Shown: positions 5,597 to 12,865 of the stretch, piece after piece | Layout: each line of letters begins with the position of its first letter | Position numbering within the stretch: position 1 is the first letter of the stretch | NCBI GenBank assembly: GCA_025774865.1 | Contig: JALGZO010000067.1 | Coordinates: forward strand, 1-14,237 | DNA from: a bacterium | Lineage (GTDB): Bacteria > ARS69 | Length of the DNA: 14,237 bases | Direction: 5' to 3' | Made by a program: the position numbers and the translations under genes | Notes under the pieces: generated by a model | Databases searched by the model: none | What the model was told of the DNA's origin: nothing | Seen by the model: the letters and a program-made list of their open reading frames with translations, nothing else

Positions 5597-6939
5597 GTAG
5601 TGCCGAAGGGAGCATCCTGATCGTCGATGACGAGCTCTCCGTCCGCGACTCGCTCAATAGCTGGTTTCGGAAGGACGGCCACCAGGTCCAGACGTCGGCG
5701 AACGCCACCGAGGCGCTTCGGGCCTTGCAGGACCGTTCGTACGACGTCGTCTTGCTCGACATCAAGATGCCGGGAATGGACGGGATGGAGCTTCAGGAGC
5801 GAATCCACAAGCTCAACCCGAGAATCGCCGTCATCATGATCACCGCGTTCGCGACGGTGGACACGGCTGTACGTGCCCTCAAGCAGGGGGCGTTCGACTA
5901 CGTGACGAAGCCGATCGATCCGGATGAGCTCAGCCACCTCGTGCACCGGGCCCTCGAAACCCGCCGGCTCGAAAAGGAGAATGTGCAACTCCGTGAGACG
6001 ATCGATGATCTCGTGCTCACCGACACGATCGTGGGCGACAGCCCGCCCATGAAGAAGGTCATGGAGATGATCCAGCACGTCGCCGGGACGGACGCCACCG
6101 CCCTGGTGCTGGGGGAAAGCGGCACGGGGAAGGAACTGATCGCTCGCGCGATCCACGCGTCGAGTCAGCGGCGCTACTTTCCGATCGTGCCGGTGAACTG
6201 CGGCGCCCTTCCGGAGGAGCTGCTCGAAAGCGAGCTGTTCGGCCACGAGAAAGGGGCCTTCACCGGGGCTCAGCACCGTCGCAAGGGCAAGCTCGAGATG
6301 GCCGACGGTGGGACGCTGTTTCTCGACGAGGTCGGCGCGATCAGCCCCCGGATGCAGGTCGATTTGCTCCGCGTGCTGGAGACGAAGCAGTTCACGCGGG
6401 TCGGGGGTGAACGACCGATCCACGTGGATTTCCGGACGATCTGCGCGACGAACGAGGACCTGCGAGAGGCCGTCGCCCAAGGGCGATTCCGGGAGGACTT
6501 CTTCTACCGGATCAACGTGTTCTCGATCGAGGCGCCGCCATTGCGGGAGCGGCGTTCGGATATCGGGCCACTGGCGCGCCACTTCGTCGAGAAGTTCTCG
6601 CGCGAGATGGACAAGAAGATCACGGAGATCAGCCCCGAGGCGATGCAGCTGCTCGAAGGACTCGACTGGCCGGGCAACGTCCGCGAGCTGTCGAATGCAA
6701 TCGAGCGAGCCATGGTCGTGGGAAAACCGCCCGCGATTCTTCCCAAGGACCTGCCGCTATCCGGGCTCGTGGATCGGCCGGCGGCCGGTGACTCGCTCGC
6801 CGACATGGAACGGCGGCACGTCGCCTCGGTGCTGGGCCGCACGGGCTGGAACATCACGCGGACGGCCGAGATTCTCAAGATCGATCGCGTGACGGTCTAC
6901 AACAAGATCAAGAAGTACGGCCTGCAGCAGCCCTCCTGA
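5593..6939 (+). CDS. NtrC-family sigma-54-dependent response regulator
   Basis: The 448-residue protein has three domains. The receiver (about 5-120) has acidic D12/D13, phospho-acceptor D56 in LLDIKMPGMDG, T84 and K106. The AAA+ domain (about 146-380) has Walker A GESGTGKE (174-181), the GAFTGA loop (221-226) that contacts sigma-54, and Walker B TLFLDE (241-246). The C-terminal Fis-type helix-turn-helix includes WNITRTAEILKIDRVTVYNKI. All key residues are intact, so this should be an active enhancer-binding activator. It is translationally coupled to the heme sensor kinase (ATGA overlap). Its most likely targets in view are the two sigma-54 promoter matches upstream of the divergent GcvH-like/redox genes. 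The exact DNA site it binds is unknown. The closest named relatives by architecture are AtoC and ZraR, but the names should not be transferred. Confidence 0.95.
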   Translation: MSSAEGSILIVDDELSVRDSLNSWFRKDGHQVQTSANATEALRALQDRSYDVVLLDIKMPGMDGMELQERIHKLNPRIAVIMITAFATVDTAVRALKQGAFDYVTKPIDPDELSHLVHRALETRRLEKENVQLRETIDDLVLTDTIVGDSPPMKKVMEMIQHVAGTDATALVLGESGTGKELIARAIHASSQRRYFPIVPVNCGALPEELLESELFGHEKGAFTGAQHRRKGKLEMADGGTLFLDEVGAISPRMQVDLLRVLETKQFTRVGGERPIHVDFRTICATNEDLREAVAQGRFREDFFYRINVFSIEAPPLRERRSDIGPLARHFVEKFSREMDKKITEISPEAMQLLEGLDWPGNVRELSNAIERAMVVGKPPAILPKDLPLSGLVDRPAAGDSLADMERRHVASVLGRTGWNITRTAEILKIDRVTVYNKIKKYGLQQPS

Positions 6940-6949
6940 GGGCGGGATC

Positions 6950-7579
6950 GTGGAGAGCCGCCCCGAAACCCGAAAGTCGTTGCGACCCGGAGTCACGCCG
7001 TTGGATGTACTGCGTCTCGTGCCCATCCACTGCGGTACGCGCTCCAAGATGCTGGGGCCGCTGGGCGAGGAGCTGAGACGTGTCTTCGGCGTGAACGTGG
7101 AACAACGCTATCCGCGCTTCGATCCCGAGCTCGCGTACGATTCATCGCGGGGCCAGTACAACTCCAGACTGCTGCTAGCCGCGCTCCTCGCGGAAGCTCC
7201 GTCGGGAACCGGCCGGATCCTCGGGGTCACGAGCGTGGACCTGTTCATTCCCGTGCTGACCTGGGTCTTCGGGGAGGCCCAGCTCGACGGGGCCGCCGCC
7301 ATCGTCTCCTTCCATCGGCTCGACAACGAGATCTACGGGCTTCCCGCGTCGGAAGACTTGCTCTTCGAACGGCTCCGCAAGGAGGCGATTCACGAGCTCG
7401 GGCACACCTACAACCTGGTGCACTGCCACGACGACCGATGTGTGATGTCGAGCTCGACCTATGTCGACGGGGTCGACATCAAGTCGGCTCGATTCTGCGC
7501 AGAGTGCACGCGCATCCGGCGGGGGAAAGGTGCCAATCGGCCCGGATCAGCGGAACCTGGCTCTCGACCGCGAGGCTGA
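6950..7579 (+). CDS. amzA: archaemetzincin, zinc-dependent metalloprotease
   Basis: The 209-residue protein contains the full archaemetzincin signature: H148-E149-LG-H152, H158-C159, C164-V-M166, then C183 and C186. In this family the three histidines bind the catalytic zinc, E149 is the general base, the methionine forms the Met-turn, and the four cysteines bind a second, structural zinc. The N-terminal LRLVPI segment and the length (usually about 180-200) also fit. The start is a GTG at 6950, ten bases after the response regulator stop, with a GGCGGG site before it; the tight spacing suggests co-transcription with the two-component system, at least partly. The last 20 residues are Arg/Gly/Pro-rich and probably disordered. 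It has no signal peptide, so it likely acts in the cytoplasm. Natural substrates of bacterial archaemetzincins are unknown, and a link to the redox regulon is only suggested by position. Confidence 0.93.
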   Translation: MESRPETRKSLRPGVTPLDVLRLVPIHCGTRSKMLGPLGEELRRVFGVNVEQRYPRFDPELAYDSSRGQYNSRLLLAALLAEAPSGTGRILGVTSVDLFIPVLTWVFGEAQLDGAAAIVSFHRLDNEIYGLPASEDLLFERLRKEAIHELGHTYNLVHCHDDRCVMSSSTYVDGVDIKSARFCAECTRIRRGKGANRPGSAEPGSRPRG

Positions 7580-7632
7580 TGTGCGGCCGGGCCCCTTCCG
7601 GCATCCTCCGCGCACTTCTCCGTGGAGCTCCT

Positions 7633-7666
7633 CCGGGGCCAGGGATAGTGTGGGGGAGAGCCCCGG
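7633..7666 (+). repeat. 7-bp inverted repeat ahead of the EF-Tu-like gene
   Basis: CCGGGGC (7633-7639) and GCCCCGG (7660-7666) are perfect inverted copies with a 20-base spacer. They lie in the 110-base gap between archaemetzincin and the next gene, ending about 23 bases before its ATG. It could be a leader hairpin or a weak terminator; there is no T-tract and a chance match in GC-rich DNA is possible. Confidence 0.25.
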
Positions 7667-7689
7667 CAATGGAAAGGCGGGAGATCGTG

Positions 7690-7950
7690 ATGGCAGAAGA
7701 GGTCAAGATCGGTCGAGTCGGCCACTACTTCGGCAAGATCCAGGTGGCCGGCATCGAGTTGACGGAAGGGGATCTGTCCGTCGGAGACACCGTGCACATC
7801 AAGGGTCACACGTCGGACTTCACCCAGACGGTCGATTCGATTCAGATCGACGGCGTCGAGGCGGAGAAGGCCGAGACGGGGAAGTTGATCGGAGTGCGGG
7901 TCTCCGAGCATGCTCGAGTCGGAGACGAGGTTTTTCGAGTCAGCAGCTAG
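7690..7950 (+). CDS. stand-alone EF-Tu domain-2-like small protein
   Basis: The 86-residue product begins MAEEVKIGRVGHYFGKIQVA and continues through ELTEGDLSVGDTVHIKGHTS and FTQTVDSIQIDG, ending in DEVFRVSS. This is the beta-barrel fold of translation-factor domain 2 (the second domain of EF-Tu and IF2) without any GTPase domain. Such mini-proteins are annotated as translation elongation factor-like in anaerobes and have no established function; they may bind RNA or protein. The ATG at 7690 is preceded by GGGAG. An in-frame ATG at 7669 could add seven residues but the match to the family begins at the later start. It stands 110 bases after archaemetzincin and its stop codon overlaps that of the convergent metallophosphoesterase. 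Length agrees with the stand-alone family, so it is not a fragment. Confidence 0.83.
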   Translation: MAEEVKIGRVGHYFGKIQVAGIELTEGDLSVGDTVHIKGHTSDFTQTVDSIQIDGVEAEKAETGKLIGVRVSEHARVGDEVFRVSS

Positions 7951-8825
7951 CGCGGGTCCGAGCCGACGTGCCAGGGATCGACTGCCACGGTCACCCCGGG
8001 CTCGCCGACCTCGATCCAGCGAAAACCGACACTCCCGTAATCGGCGTCTCCGGTGTGAACGTGGAGGTTCGGGAGCACCTGAGCCTCACCACCACCGTGG
8101 GTGTGCCCGCAAAGGACGGTGATGCGGCACTCCGGATGTCGCGCGGCTTCCGCGATCAGGATGTCACCTGTCGCTTTGCAGCTGAATCCCGGCAACCAGT
8201 CCTCCGTCGAGATCCTACCGGCATGCCAGCAGGCGTCCCGGAACGGTGGTACGTGCGTGAGGACGACCACCTGCGCGTATCCGAGCACTGCCTGCTGGAG
8301 GCTCCCGCGCAGGGATTCCGCCGCTTCGTCGCCCAGCTCGCCGAGCTTACGCTTCAACGACGCCCGGTGCCGGAAACCTGACAGGACGTCGTCGAGGTCT
8401 ATCTGGTCTGCCAGGTCCTTGATCGCCAGGTAGTCCGTGAGAACCGGGGAGAGACTGAAATCTCCGAGACGTGCATCGCCCCAGCCGCCGTGTCCTACCA
8501 GCGCTGTGTCTCGGTTCAACTCGACGCACCCGCTGTCCGGTAGCCAGCGCAGCCACTGCGGCTCGAGCTCACGCACGCGGGTTCTGACCGACGCGATGTC
8601 CCCACCGTAGTAGTCATGGTTGCCGAGAACGAAGTAGATGGGTCGCTCGAATCGCTCGGCCAGCAAACGCAGCCAGTCATGGAGATCGGATGCGTCGGCA
8701 ATATCCCCGCCCAAAAGAATGACGTCAGGATTCGCGCGAACGATATCCCCGCAGAACCGCTCGAGGTCAGGAGCGTCGACCGAGTCCAGGTGAAGATCGG
8801 TGGCCCAAGCCAGGGTCGTGGACAC
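7947..8825 (-). CDS. calcineurin-like metallophosphoesterase
   Basis: The 292-residue protein has all five metal-binding motifs of the binuclear metallophosphoesterase fold in order: D10-x-H12, G40-D41, G68-N69-H70-D71, H191 in LTHVPP, and G240-H241-T-H243. Such enzymes use two metal ions (Mn, Fe or Zn) to cleave phosphomonoesters or diesters; the motifs do not reveal the substrate. There is no signal peptide or membrane segment, so it is probably cytoplasmic. The start is a GTG at 8825 with an excellent GGAGGG site five to ten bases before it. It reads toward the EF-Tu-like gene and shares the palindrome CTAG with it, so each stop codon lies partly in the other gene. It reads away from citrate synthase, separated by a 254-base divergent region. 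A role is not evident from the neighbours. Confidence 0.9.
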   Translation of the reverse strand: MSTTLAWATDLHLDSVDAPDLERFCGDIVRANPDVILLGGDIADASDLHDWLRLLAERFERPIYFVLGNHDYYGGDIASVRTRVRELEPQWLRWLPDSGCVELNRDTALVGHGGWGDARLGDFSLSPVLTDYLAIKDLADQIDLDDVLSGFRHRASLKRKLGELGDEAAESLRGSLQQAVLGYAQVVVLTHVPPFRDACWHAGRISTEDWLPGFSCKATGDILIAEAARHPECRITVLCGHTHGGGEAQVLPNLHVHTGDADYGSVGFRWIEVGEPGVTVAVDPWHVGSDPR

Positions 8826-8902
8826 CGCTCCCTCCGAGGGACGTTCCGGCGATCTCGAGGGGCTGCGCCGAGACCGCCCCCGCGAGGGGCTCCCCGGCGG
8901 CC

Positions 8903-8930
8903 TTGCCGTCTGGCGCTCCCAGGATAATAT
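8903..8930 (+). promoter_or_regulatory. candidate sigma-70-type promoter upstream of citrate synthase
   Basis: TTGCCG (8903-8908) and TAATAT (8925-8930) are separated by 16 bases and match the -35 and -10 consensus at four of six positions each. The -10 lies in the only clearly AT-rich stretch (about 8921-8938) of the 254-base divergent region 8826-9079. It would give a leader of roughly 140 bases. Position and base composition support it; the sequence match is modest. Confidence 0.38.
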
Positions 8931-8953
8931 TAGACTAAGCGGTCAGGTATAGC

Positions 8954-8992
8954 CCGTTCCCTGGGGGGCCCTCGCCCAGCAGCCGGGAACGG
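8954..8992 (+). repeat. 8-bp stem in the citrate synthase leader
   Basis: CCGTTCCC (8954-8961) and GGGAACGG (8985-8992) form a perfect stem around a 23-base loop, which itself contains a competing CTGGG/CCCAG pair (8961-8965 with 8975-8979). It lies between the candidate promoter and the citrate synthase ATG, so it would fold in the mRNA leader. No known riboswitch is recognised. Confidence 0.35.
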
Positions 8993-9079
8993 CCTTGAGG
9001 GGGCGAGTCCGTCGAGGATCGGGACAGACCCAGAGTCGGCGCCGGATCGAGGGGACCGGCGCGCCAGCGGGAGATTGCC

Positions 9080-10393
9080 ATGACGACCATCCAAGCCGCC
9101 CTCGCGAGGAACATTCCGAAGTGGCGGGAAGAAGTCCGTACCTTGATCAAGGAACACGGCAACGAAAAGGTGAGCGAGGTCACGCTTCGGCAGGCCTACG
9201 GGGGGATGCGGGGGGTCAAGTGCATGGTTTGCGACACCTCCGAGGTCCCGCCGGACCAAGGTCTTCTCGTTCGCGGTACTCCGATCGGCCAGCTCACGAA
9301 CAGCACGCCCGAGGATATCTTCTATCTCCTCTGCACGGGGGAGATGCCGGGCACCGGGGAGGTCGAGGCCCTTCGGAAGGACTTCTCCGACCGCTCCCAG
9401 GTTCCCGACTACGTGTGGACCGTTCTCGAGGCCATGCCGGCCGACTCGCATCCGATGTGCATGCTGGATACGGCCATCCTCGTCATGGAACGTGAGTCCA
9501 AGTTCCGGCAGGAGTACACGGAAGGTCTCAAGAAAGAGGACTACTGGAAGCCGACGCTCGAGGATGCGCTGACGCTTCTGGCGAGGTTACCCGCCGTCGC
9601 CGCCGGGGTGTACCGGATCCGCTTCAACAAAGGGAAACCGATCGATCCCCGGAAGGACCTCGACTGGGCCGGCAACTTCGCCCACATGCTCGGTATCAAG
9701 GACCCGAGCGGCGAGTTCGCCGACTGCATCCGCCTCTATCTCGTGCTGCACTGCGATCATGAGGGAGGCAACGTGTCCGCCCACGCGTGCCACCTGGTTG
9801 CCTCGGCCCTGTCCGACACGTACTACGCGGTGTCGGCCGGACTGAACGGGTTGTCCGGGCCTTTGCACGGGCTGGCGAACCAGGAGTGCCTGGGGTGGAT
9901 TCTCCGGGTCCAGGAGAAGTTCGGCGGGGTCCCGACCGACGAGCAGCTGACCGAGTTCGCCTGGGAAACCCTGAAAGCGGGCAAGGTCATTCCCGGGTAC
10001 GGGCATGCCGTCCTGCGGGTGACCGATCCGCGCTTCACGGCCCTCCGTGAGTTCGGCATGAAGCACTTCCCCGACGATCCCGTGATGACGATCGTCGACA
10101 AGGTCTACCGCATCGTTCCGGAGGTCCTGAAGGAGCACGGCAAGGCCAAGAATCCGTGGCCGAATGTGGACGCGGGCTCGGGCGCGCTTCTGTATCACTA
10201 CGGGCTGAGGGAGTTCCCGTATTACACCGTGATGTTCTCGGTGTCGCGGGCGCTCGGGATGTGCGCGCAGATGGTGATCGACCGCGCGCTCGGCGAGCCC
10301 ATCGAACGGCCGAAGTCGGTCACGACGGACTGGCTCAAGACCCAGGTGAACAGCGGGGAACGACTCGCGGAGAGCAGCGCGAGTCGCAGCTGA
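9080..10393 (+). CDS. gltA: citrate synthase, mitochondrial (type I) class
   Basis: The 437-residue enzyme condenses acetyl-CoA with oxaloacetate to citrate, entering the TCA cycle in the cytoplasm. The catalytic residues are H263 (GPLHG), H309 (PGYGHAVLR) and D364 (NVDAGSG). All three sit exactly 11 positions before H274, H320 and D375 of the pig heart enzyme, which shows that this is the eukaryote-like dimeric class and not the hexameric enterobacterial GltA. LHCDHEGGNVSAHA is also typical. Bacteria of the Geobacter type use this class. The ATG at 9080 has a GGGAG site six bases before it. The gene is single, divergent from the metallophosphoesterase and convergent with the ClpB-like remnant. 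An AT-rich promoter candidate and a leader hairpin precede it. The symbol follows general bacterial use. Confidence 0.96.
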   Translation: MTTIQAALARNIPKWREEVRTLIKEHGNEKVSEVTLRQAYGGMRGVKCMVCDTSEVPPDQGLLVRGTPIGQLTNSTPEDIFYLLCTGEMPGTGEVEALRKDFSDRSQVPDYVWTVLEAMPADSHPMCMLDTAILVMERESKFRQEYTEGLKKEDYWKPTLEDALTLLARLPAVAAGVYRIRFNKGKPIDPRKDLDWAGNFAHMLGIKDPSGEFADCIRLYLVLHCDHEGGNVSAHACHLVASALSDTYYAVSAGLNGLSGPLHGLANQECLGWILRVQEKFGGVPTDEQLTEFAWETLKAGKVIPGYGHAVLRVTDPRFTALREFGMKHFPDDPVMTIVDKVYRIVPEVLKEHGKAKNPWPNVDAGSGALLYHYGLREFPYYTVMFSVSRALGMCAQMVIDRALGEPIERPKSVTTDWLKTQVNSGERLAESSASRS

Positions 10394-10410
10394 CCGGCGG
10401 GTCCCGCCGG
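10394..10410. terminator. hairpin between convergent citrate synthase and ClpB-like genes
   Basis: CCGGCGGG, a T, then CCCGCCGG: a perfect 8-bp palindrome (seven pairs with a three-base loop) directly after the citrate synthase stop codon and one base before the stop of the convergent ClpB-like frame. The position fits a two-way terminator, but no T-tract follows on either strand, so it may instead slow polymerase or protect the 3' end. Confidence 0.5.
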
Positions 10411-10411
10411 A

Positions 10412-11086
10412 TCACCGGCGACTGGCCGACGCGGATGCGGCGGGCGGTGATTTCCGTCGCTTCCGCTTGGCCGGGGCCTTGCGGAACCCCATCTCGCGGT
10501 CGTGGCTGAGTTCGACGATCACCGTATCGCCGTCCCTGAACCGCCCGTCGATGATGGCGAGCGACAGCGGGTTCTCGATTCTCCGCTCGACCTCGCGATT
10601 CAGCGGCCGCGCGCCGTAGACGGGGCTGAATCCCACCTCGACGAGGAAGTCGCGCACCTCGAGCGAGACTTCGATCGTGATCCGCCGCTCCTCGAGCTGG
10701 ACCGCCGGACGGCTGAGGACGAGGTCGACGATCTGACGCAAGTGCGCCTTCTCGAGTTGGTGGAAGACGATGATCTCGTCGATAAGGAGAATGTTGAACA
10801 CGTCGGGGTGCGCCTTCTCGATCTCGTCGAGGAGAACCGCCGAGTACGGCCGCCGTCGAATCTGCTCGGTGAGCTGACCGCCCTCGCCGTACCCGATGTA
10901 GTCGGGAGGAGCGCCGATCAAGCGCGCGACCTGGTGCCGCTCCTGGTACTCCGACATACGGTTCTGCGTGCGAAGGCCGGCGCGGTTGCGGCGGATCGCG
11001 TTGCAAACGGACACGACGGCCTCTTCCTGTCCGATCCGCCGGCGGTGGACGTTCTCCTCCATGTAGTCGCCCCGGGCTGAAGGCAT
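10412..11086 (-). pseudogene. degenerate ClpB D2 fragment with two internal in-frame deletions
   Basis: The 224-residue frame follows the second AAA+ domain of the ClpB disaggregase closely: [39 protein letters not shown], Walker [13 protein letters not shown] (84-95), [35 protein letters not shown]. Compared with ClpB as I know it, about 37 residues that hold Walker A are missing between R43 and M44. About 65 residues that hold sensor 1 and the arginine finger are missing between L101 and I102. The whole N-terminal half, D1 and middle domain is also absent. It cannot hydrolyse ATP. Still, the frame is open, the pore-loop tyrosine region and sensor-2 GAR remain, and a basic tail ([13 protein letters not shown]) is added. 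The start is uncertain: ATG at 11086 with weak ribosome site, or ATG at 11062. It is either a decaying copy or a derived adaptor-like protein; a full-length clpB elsewhere is expected. Confidence 0.72.
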
Positions 11087-11235
11087 CGATCTTCATGCTC
11101 GCGCTATTCCCGGCTGGGCTCTCCGATTCGCTCGTCATACACTTCCGGAGCGATTGCCGATTCCCTATCTGGGGGGATGCAAGTGAGTCGCTCCGAGTCG
11201 TGGACGTGACCATCCGGGATCCTCCCGCCCTCAGA

Positions 11236-12816
11236 ATGCGCTACTTCTCGTCGCTTGCCGTGCTCATCGGCCTGCTGGGTGCATCGCTGATGTGCTGGGA
11301 CATCGATCGTCCCTTCTACGGGCTTCACAGTGTGGACCAAGCCCATAATGCGTGGTTGGCCCGCTCGCACGTCGTCTATGGCGTCGGCTACACAAGAGGC
11401 TATCCCACGTTCGAGGTCGGCTACCCTCCTTCCGAAACCCCTGGTCGATATCTCGACCATCCAATGCTTTACGTCTTGGTGAACGCTGGGGCGATGACCG
11501 TTCTCGGAGTCAACACCTGGTCTCTCCGAGTCATGAACATCGTCGCGACCGTCGTCGCCGTCCTTGTCTTCATGCGGATCGTTCGGGCGCTATCGAACGA
11601 CGCGACGGCGCTGCTATCGGGTCTCGTGCTCGTTCAGCTCCCGATCATCACGTACTTCGGCCTCGATCAGTGGCTATACCCTCTGACTCTCTCCGCTCTG
11701 TGGTGCTACTTGGTCCTCATCCGAGCACCTGAGGATGGACCGCGTCCCAGGGCGATTCACTTTGTTGGCCTCGTACTCTGCCTCTTTCTGAGCGTTCAGG
11801 TTCGATGGCAGGGGTGTTTCTTCGCGGTTGCGTTCGGTGTGCACTACGCAAGTCGGTGTCTCAGACGACGACGATGGCCGCGACCTGGACTATCGGCCGC
11901 CATCGCCGTGCCGTCCGTCGGCAGCCTGCTCTTGAACTTCGTGACTTTGGCCTCGGGCGACAATTGGAACTTCGGACGGCTCGCTGAGCTTTTCGGCTGG
12001 CGCGCGGGCTCCGGCGAGCGGGATGTTCACGAGTGGGGCCCTTGGTTCGCGAAAGTCGGAGAGTTCGCGGTCACCAACTTCACTCCGGTCGTGCTGATTG
12101 TCGCGCTGGCCTATTTGACGCTGGGACAGCTCTGGCTGCGTCGCGATCGTCGGGAGGGAGGAGGCGGTGACGGAACGAGCCGCCGCTTCCCGCAGTTCTG
12201 GCTGTTTCTGCTTCCCGGTCTCTTTCAGCTCTTCGTGCTGAAGGGAGTGGTCTGGGAACACCAGTGGTGGGAACGCCCCTTCGCGCCTCTGATCGCGATT
12301 GCTACCGCGCTCGGTGTGCTCATACTGGGGGACCTGCTACGCAGGATCCATCGACGACTTGGTTCCGTCGGCATCGCGGTGGCGACGGCGGTGATCAGCG
12401 CTTCTGCGTTTCTCGGAACCAAGCACTACCAGGATATTCGCTACTATTACCCGGAGAGACTCGAGATGTTCGAAGCGATGCGTGAAGAGATTCCGCCCGA
12501 CCAGGCTCTCCTGAGCTTCGAATCGTACTTCTTCGATCAGAAGCCCGGCGTGAAGCAGGGCTCCTATCGGCCGGAGGTTGCCTGGCACCTGAACCGCGAC
12601 ATCGTGGTCGCGCGGCTCCTGCCCGAGATCGAAGATCAGGCGCGCACGGGAAGATTCCCGTACTATCTGATGCCCGCGACGCATCGCAAGCACGACGTGA
12701 ATCAATACCTGGCCTGGCTGACTCTGCAAATGCGGAGTCGCTACACCTACGATGTGGTCCGGGGGAACCCGGATCAGTGGGTGTTTGACCTACGGACGCG
12801 GAGAAGCGCTCCGTAG
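11236..12816 (+). CDS. GT39-like (ArnT/PMT-type) membrane glycosyltransferase
   Basis: I favour the ATG at 11236 (526 residues) because the first membrane helix starts at once (MRYFSSLAVLIGLLG). The frame is open from 11095, and GTG codons at 11200 and 11206 are alternatives; no start has a strong ribosome site. The protein has many hydrophobic helices in the first 400 residues. D34 in HSVDQAHNAWLAR lies in the first periplasmic loop, where GT39/GT-C enzymes have their catalytic Asp, though a Glu normally follows it and here it is Gln. YLDHPMLYVLVNAG matches the family HP-x-LY motif. A soluble region of about 110 residues ends the protein (YFFDQKPGVKQG). Such enzymes move sugars from a lipid-linked donor to lipid, glycan or protein at the outer face of the membrane. 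It is followed after 49 bases by a polysaccharide deacetylase, which places it in a surface-glycan operon. Donor and acceptor unknown. Confidence 0.8.
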   Translation: MRYFSSLAVLIGLLGASLMCWDIDRPFYGLHSVDQAHNAWLARSHVVYGVGYTRGYPTFEVGYPPSETPGRYLDHPMLYVLVNAGAMTVLGVNTWSLRVMNIVATVVAVLVFMRIVRALSNDATALLSGLVLVQLPIITYFGLDQWLYPLTLSALWCYLVLIRAPEDGPRPRAIHFVGLVLCLFLSVQVRWQGCFFAVAFGVHYASRCLRRRRWPRPGLSAAIAVPSVGSLLLNFVTLASGDNWNFGRLAELFGWRAGSGERDVHEWGPWFAKVGEFAVTNFTPVVLIVALAYLTLGQLWLRRDRREGGGGDGTSRRFPQFWLFLLPGLFQLFVLKGVVWEHQWWERPFAPLIAIATALGVLILGDLLRRIHRRLGSVGIAVATAVISASAFLGTKHYQDIRYYYPERLEMFEAMREEIPPDQALLSFESYFFDQKPGVKQGSYRPEVAWHLNRDIVVARLLPEIEDQARTGRFPYYLMPATHRKHDVNQYLAWLTLQMRSRYTYDVVRGNPDQWVFDLRTRRSAP

Positions 12817-12865
12817 GGAGTGGGCGGCCGCTCGCGCAGCGCCGGGCTGCGAGCTGGAGGATCCG

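Noticed and set aside
5449-6582. 377-codon minus-strand open frame opposite the response regulator
   Set aside because: The same high-GC shadow effect; the sense strand has all receiver and AAA+ motifs intact.
10335-11213. Longer minus-strand open frame overlapping the ClpB-like frame
   Set aside because: Its product is Arg/Pro-rich without motifs; the ClpB similarity is only in the 10412-11086 frame.
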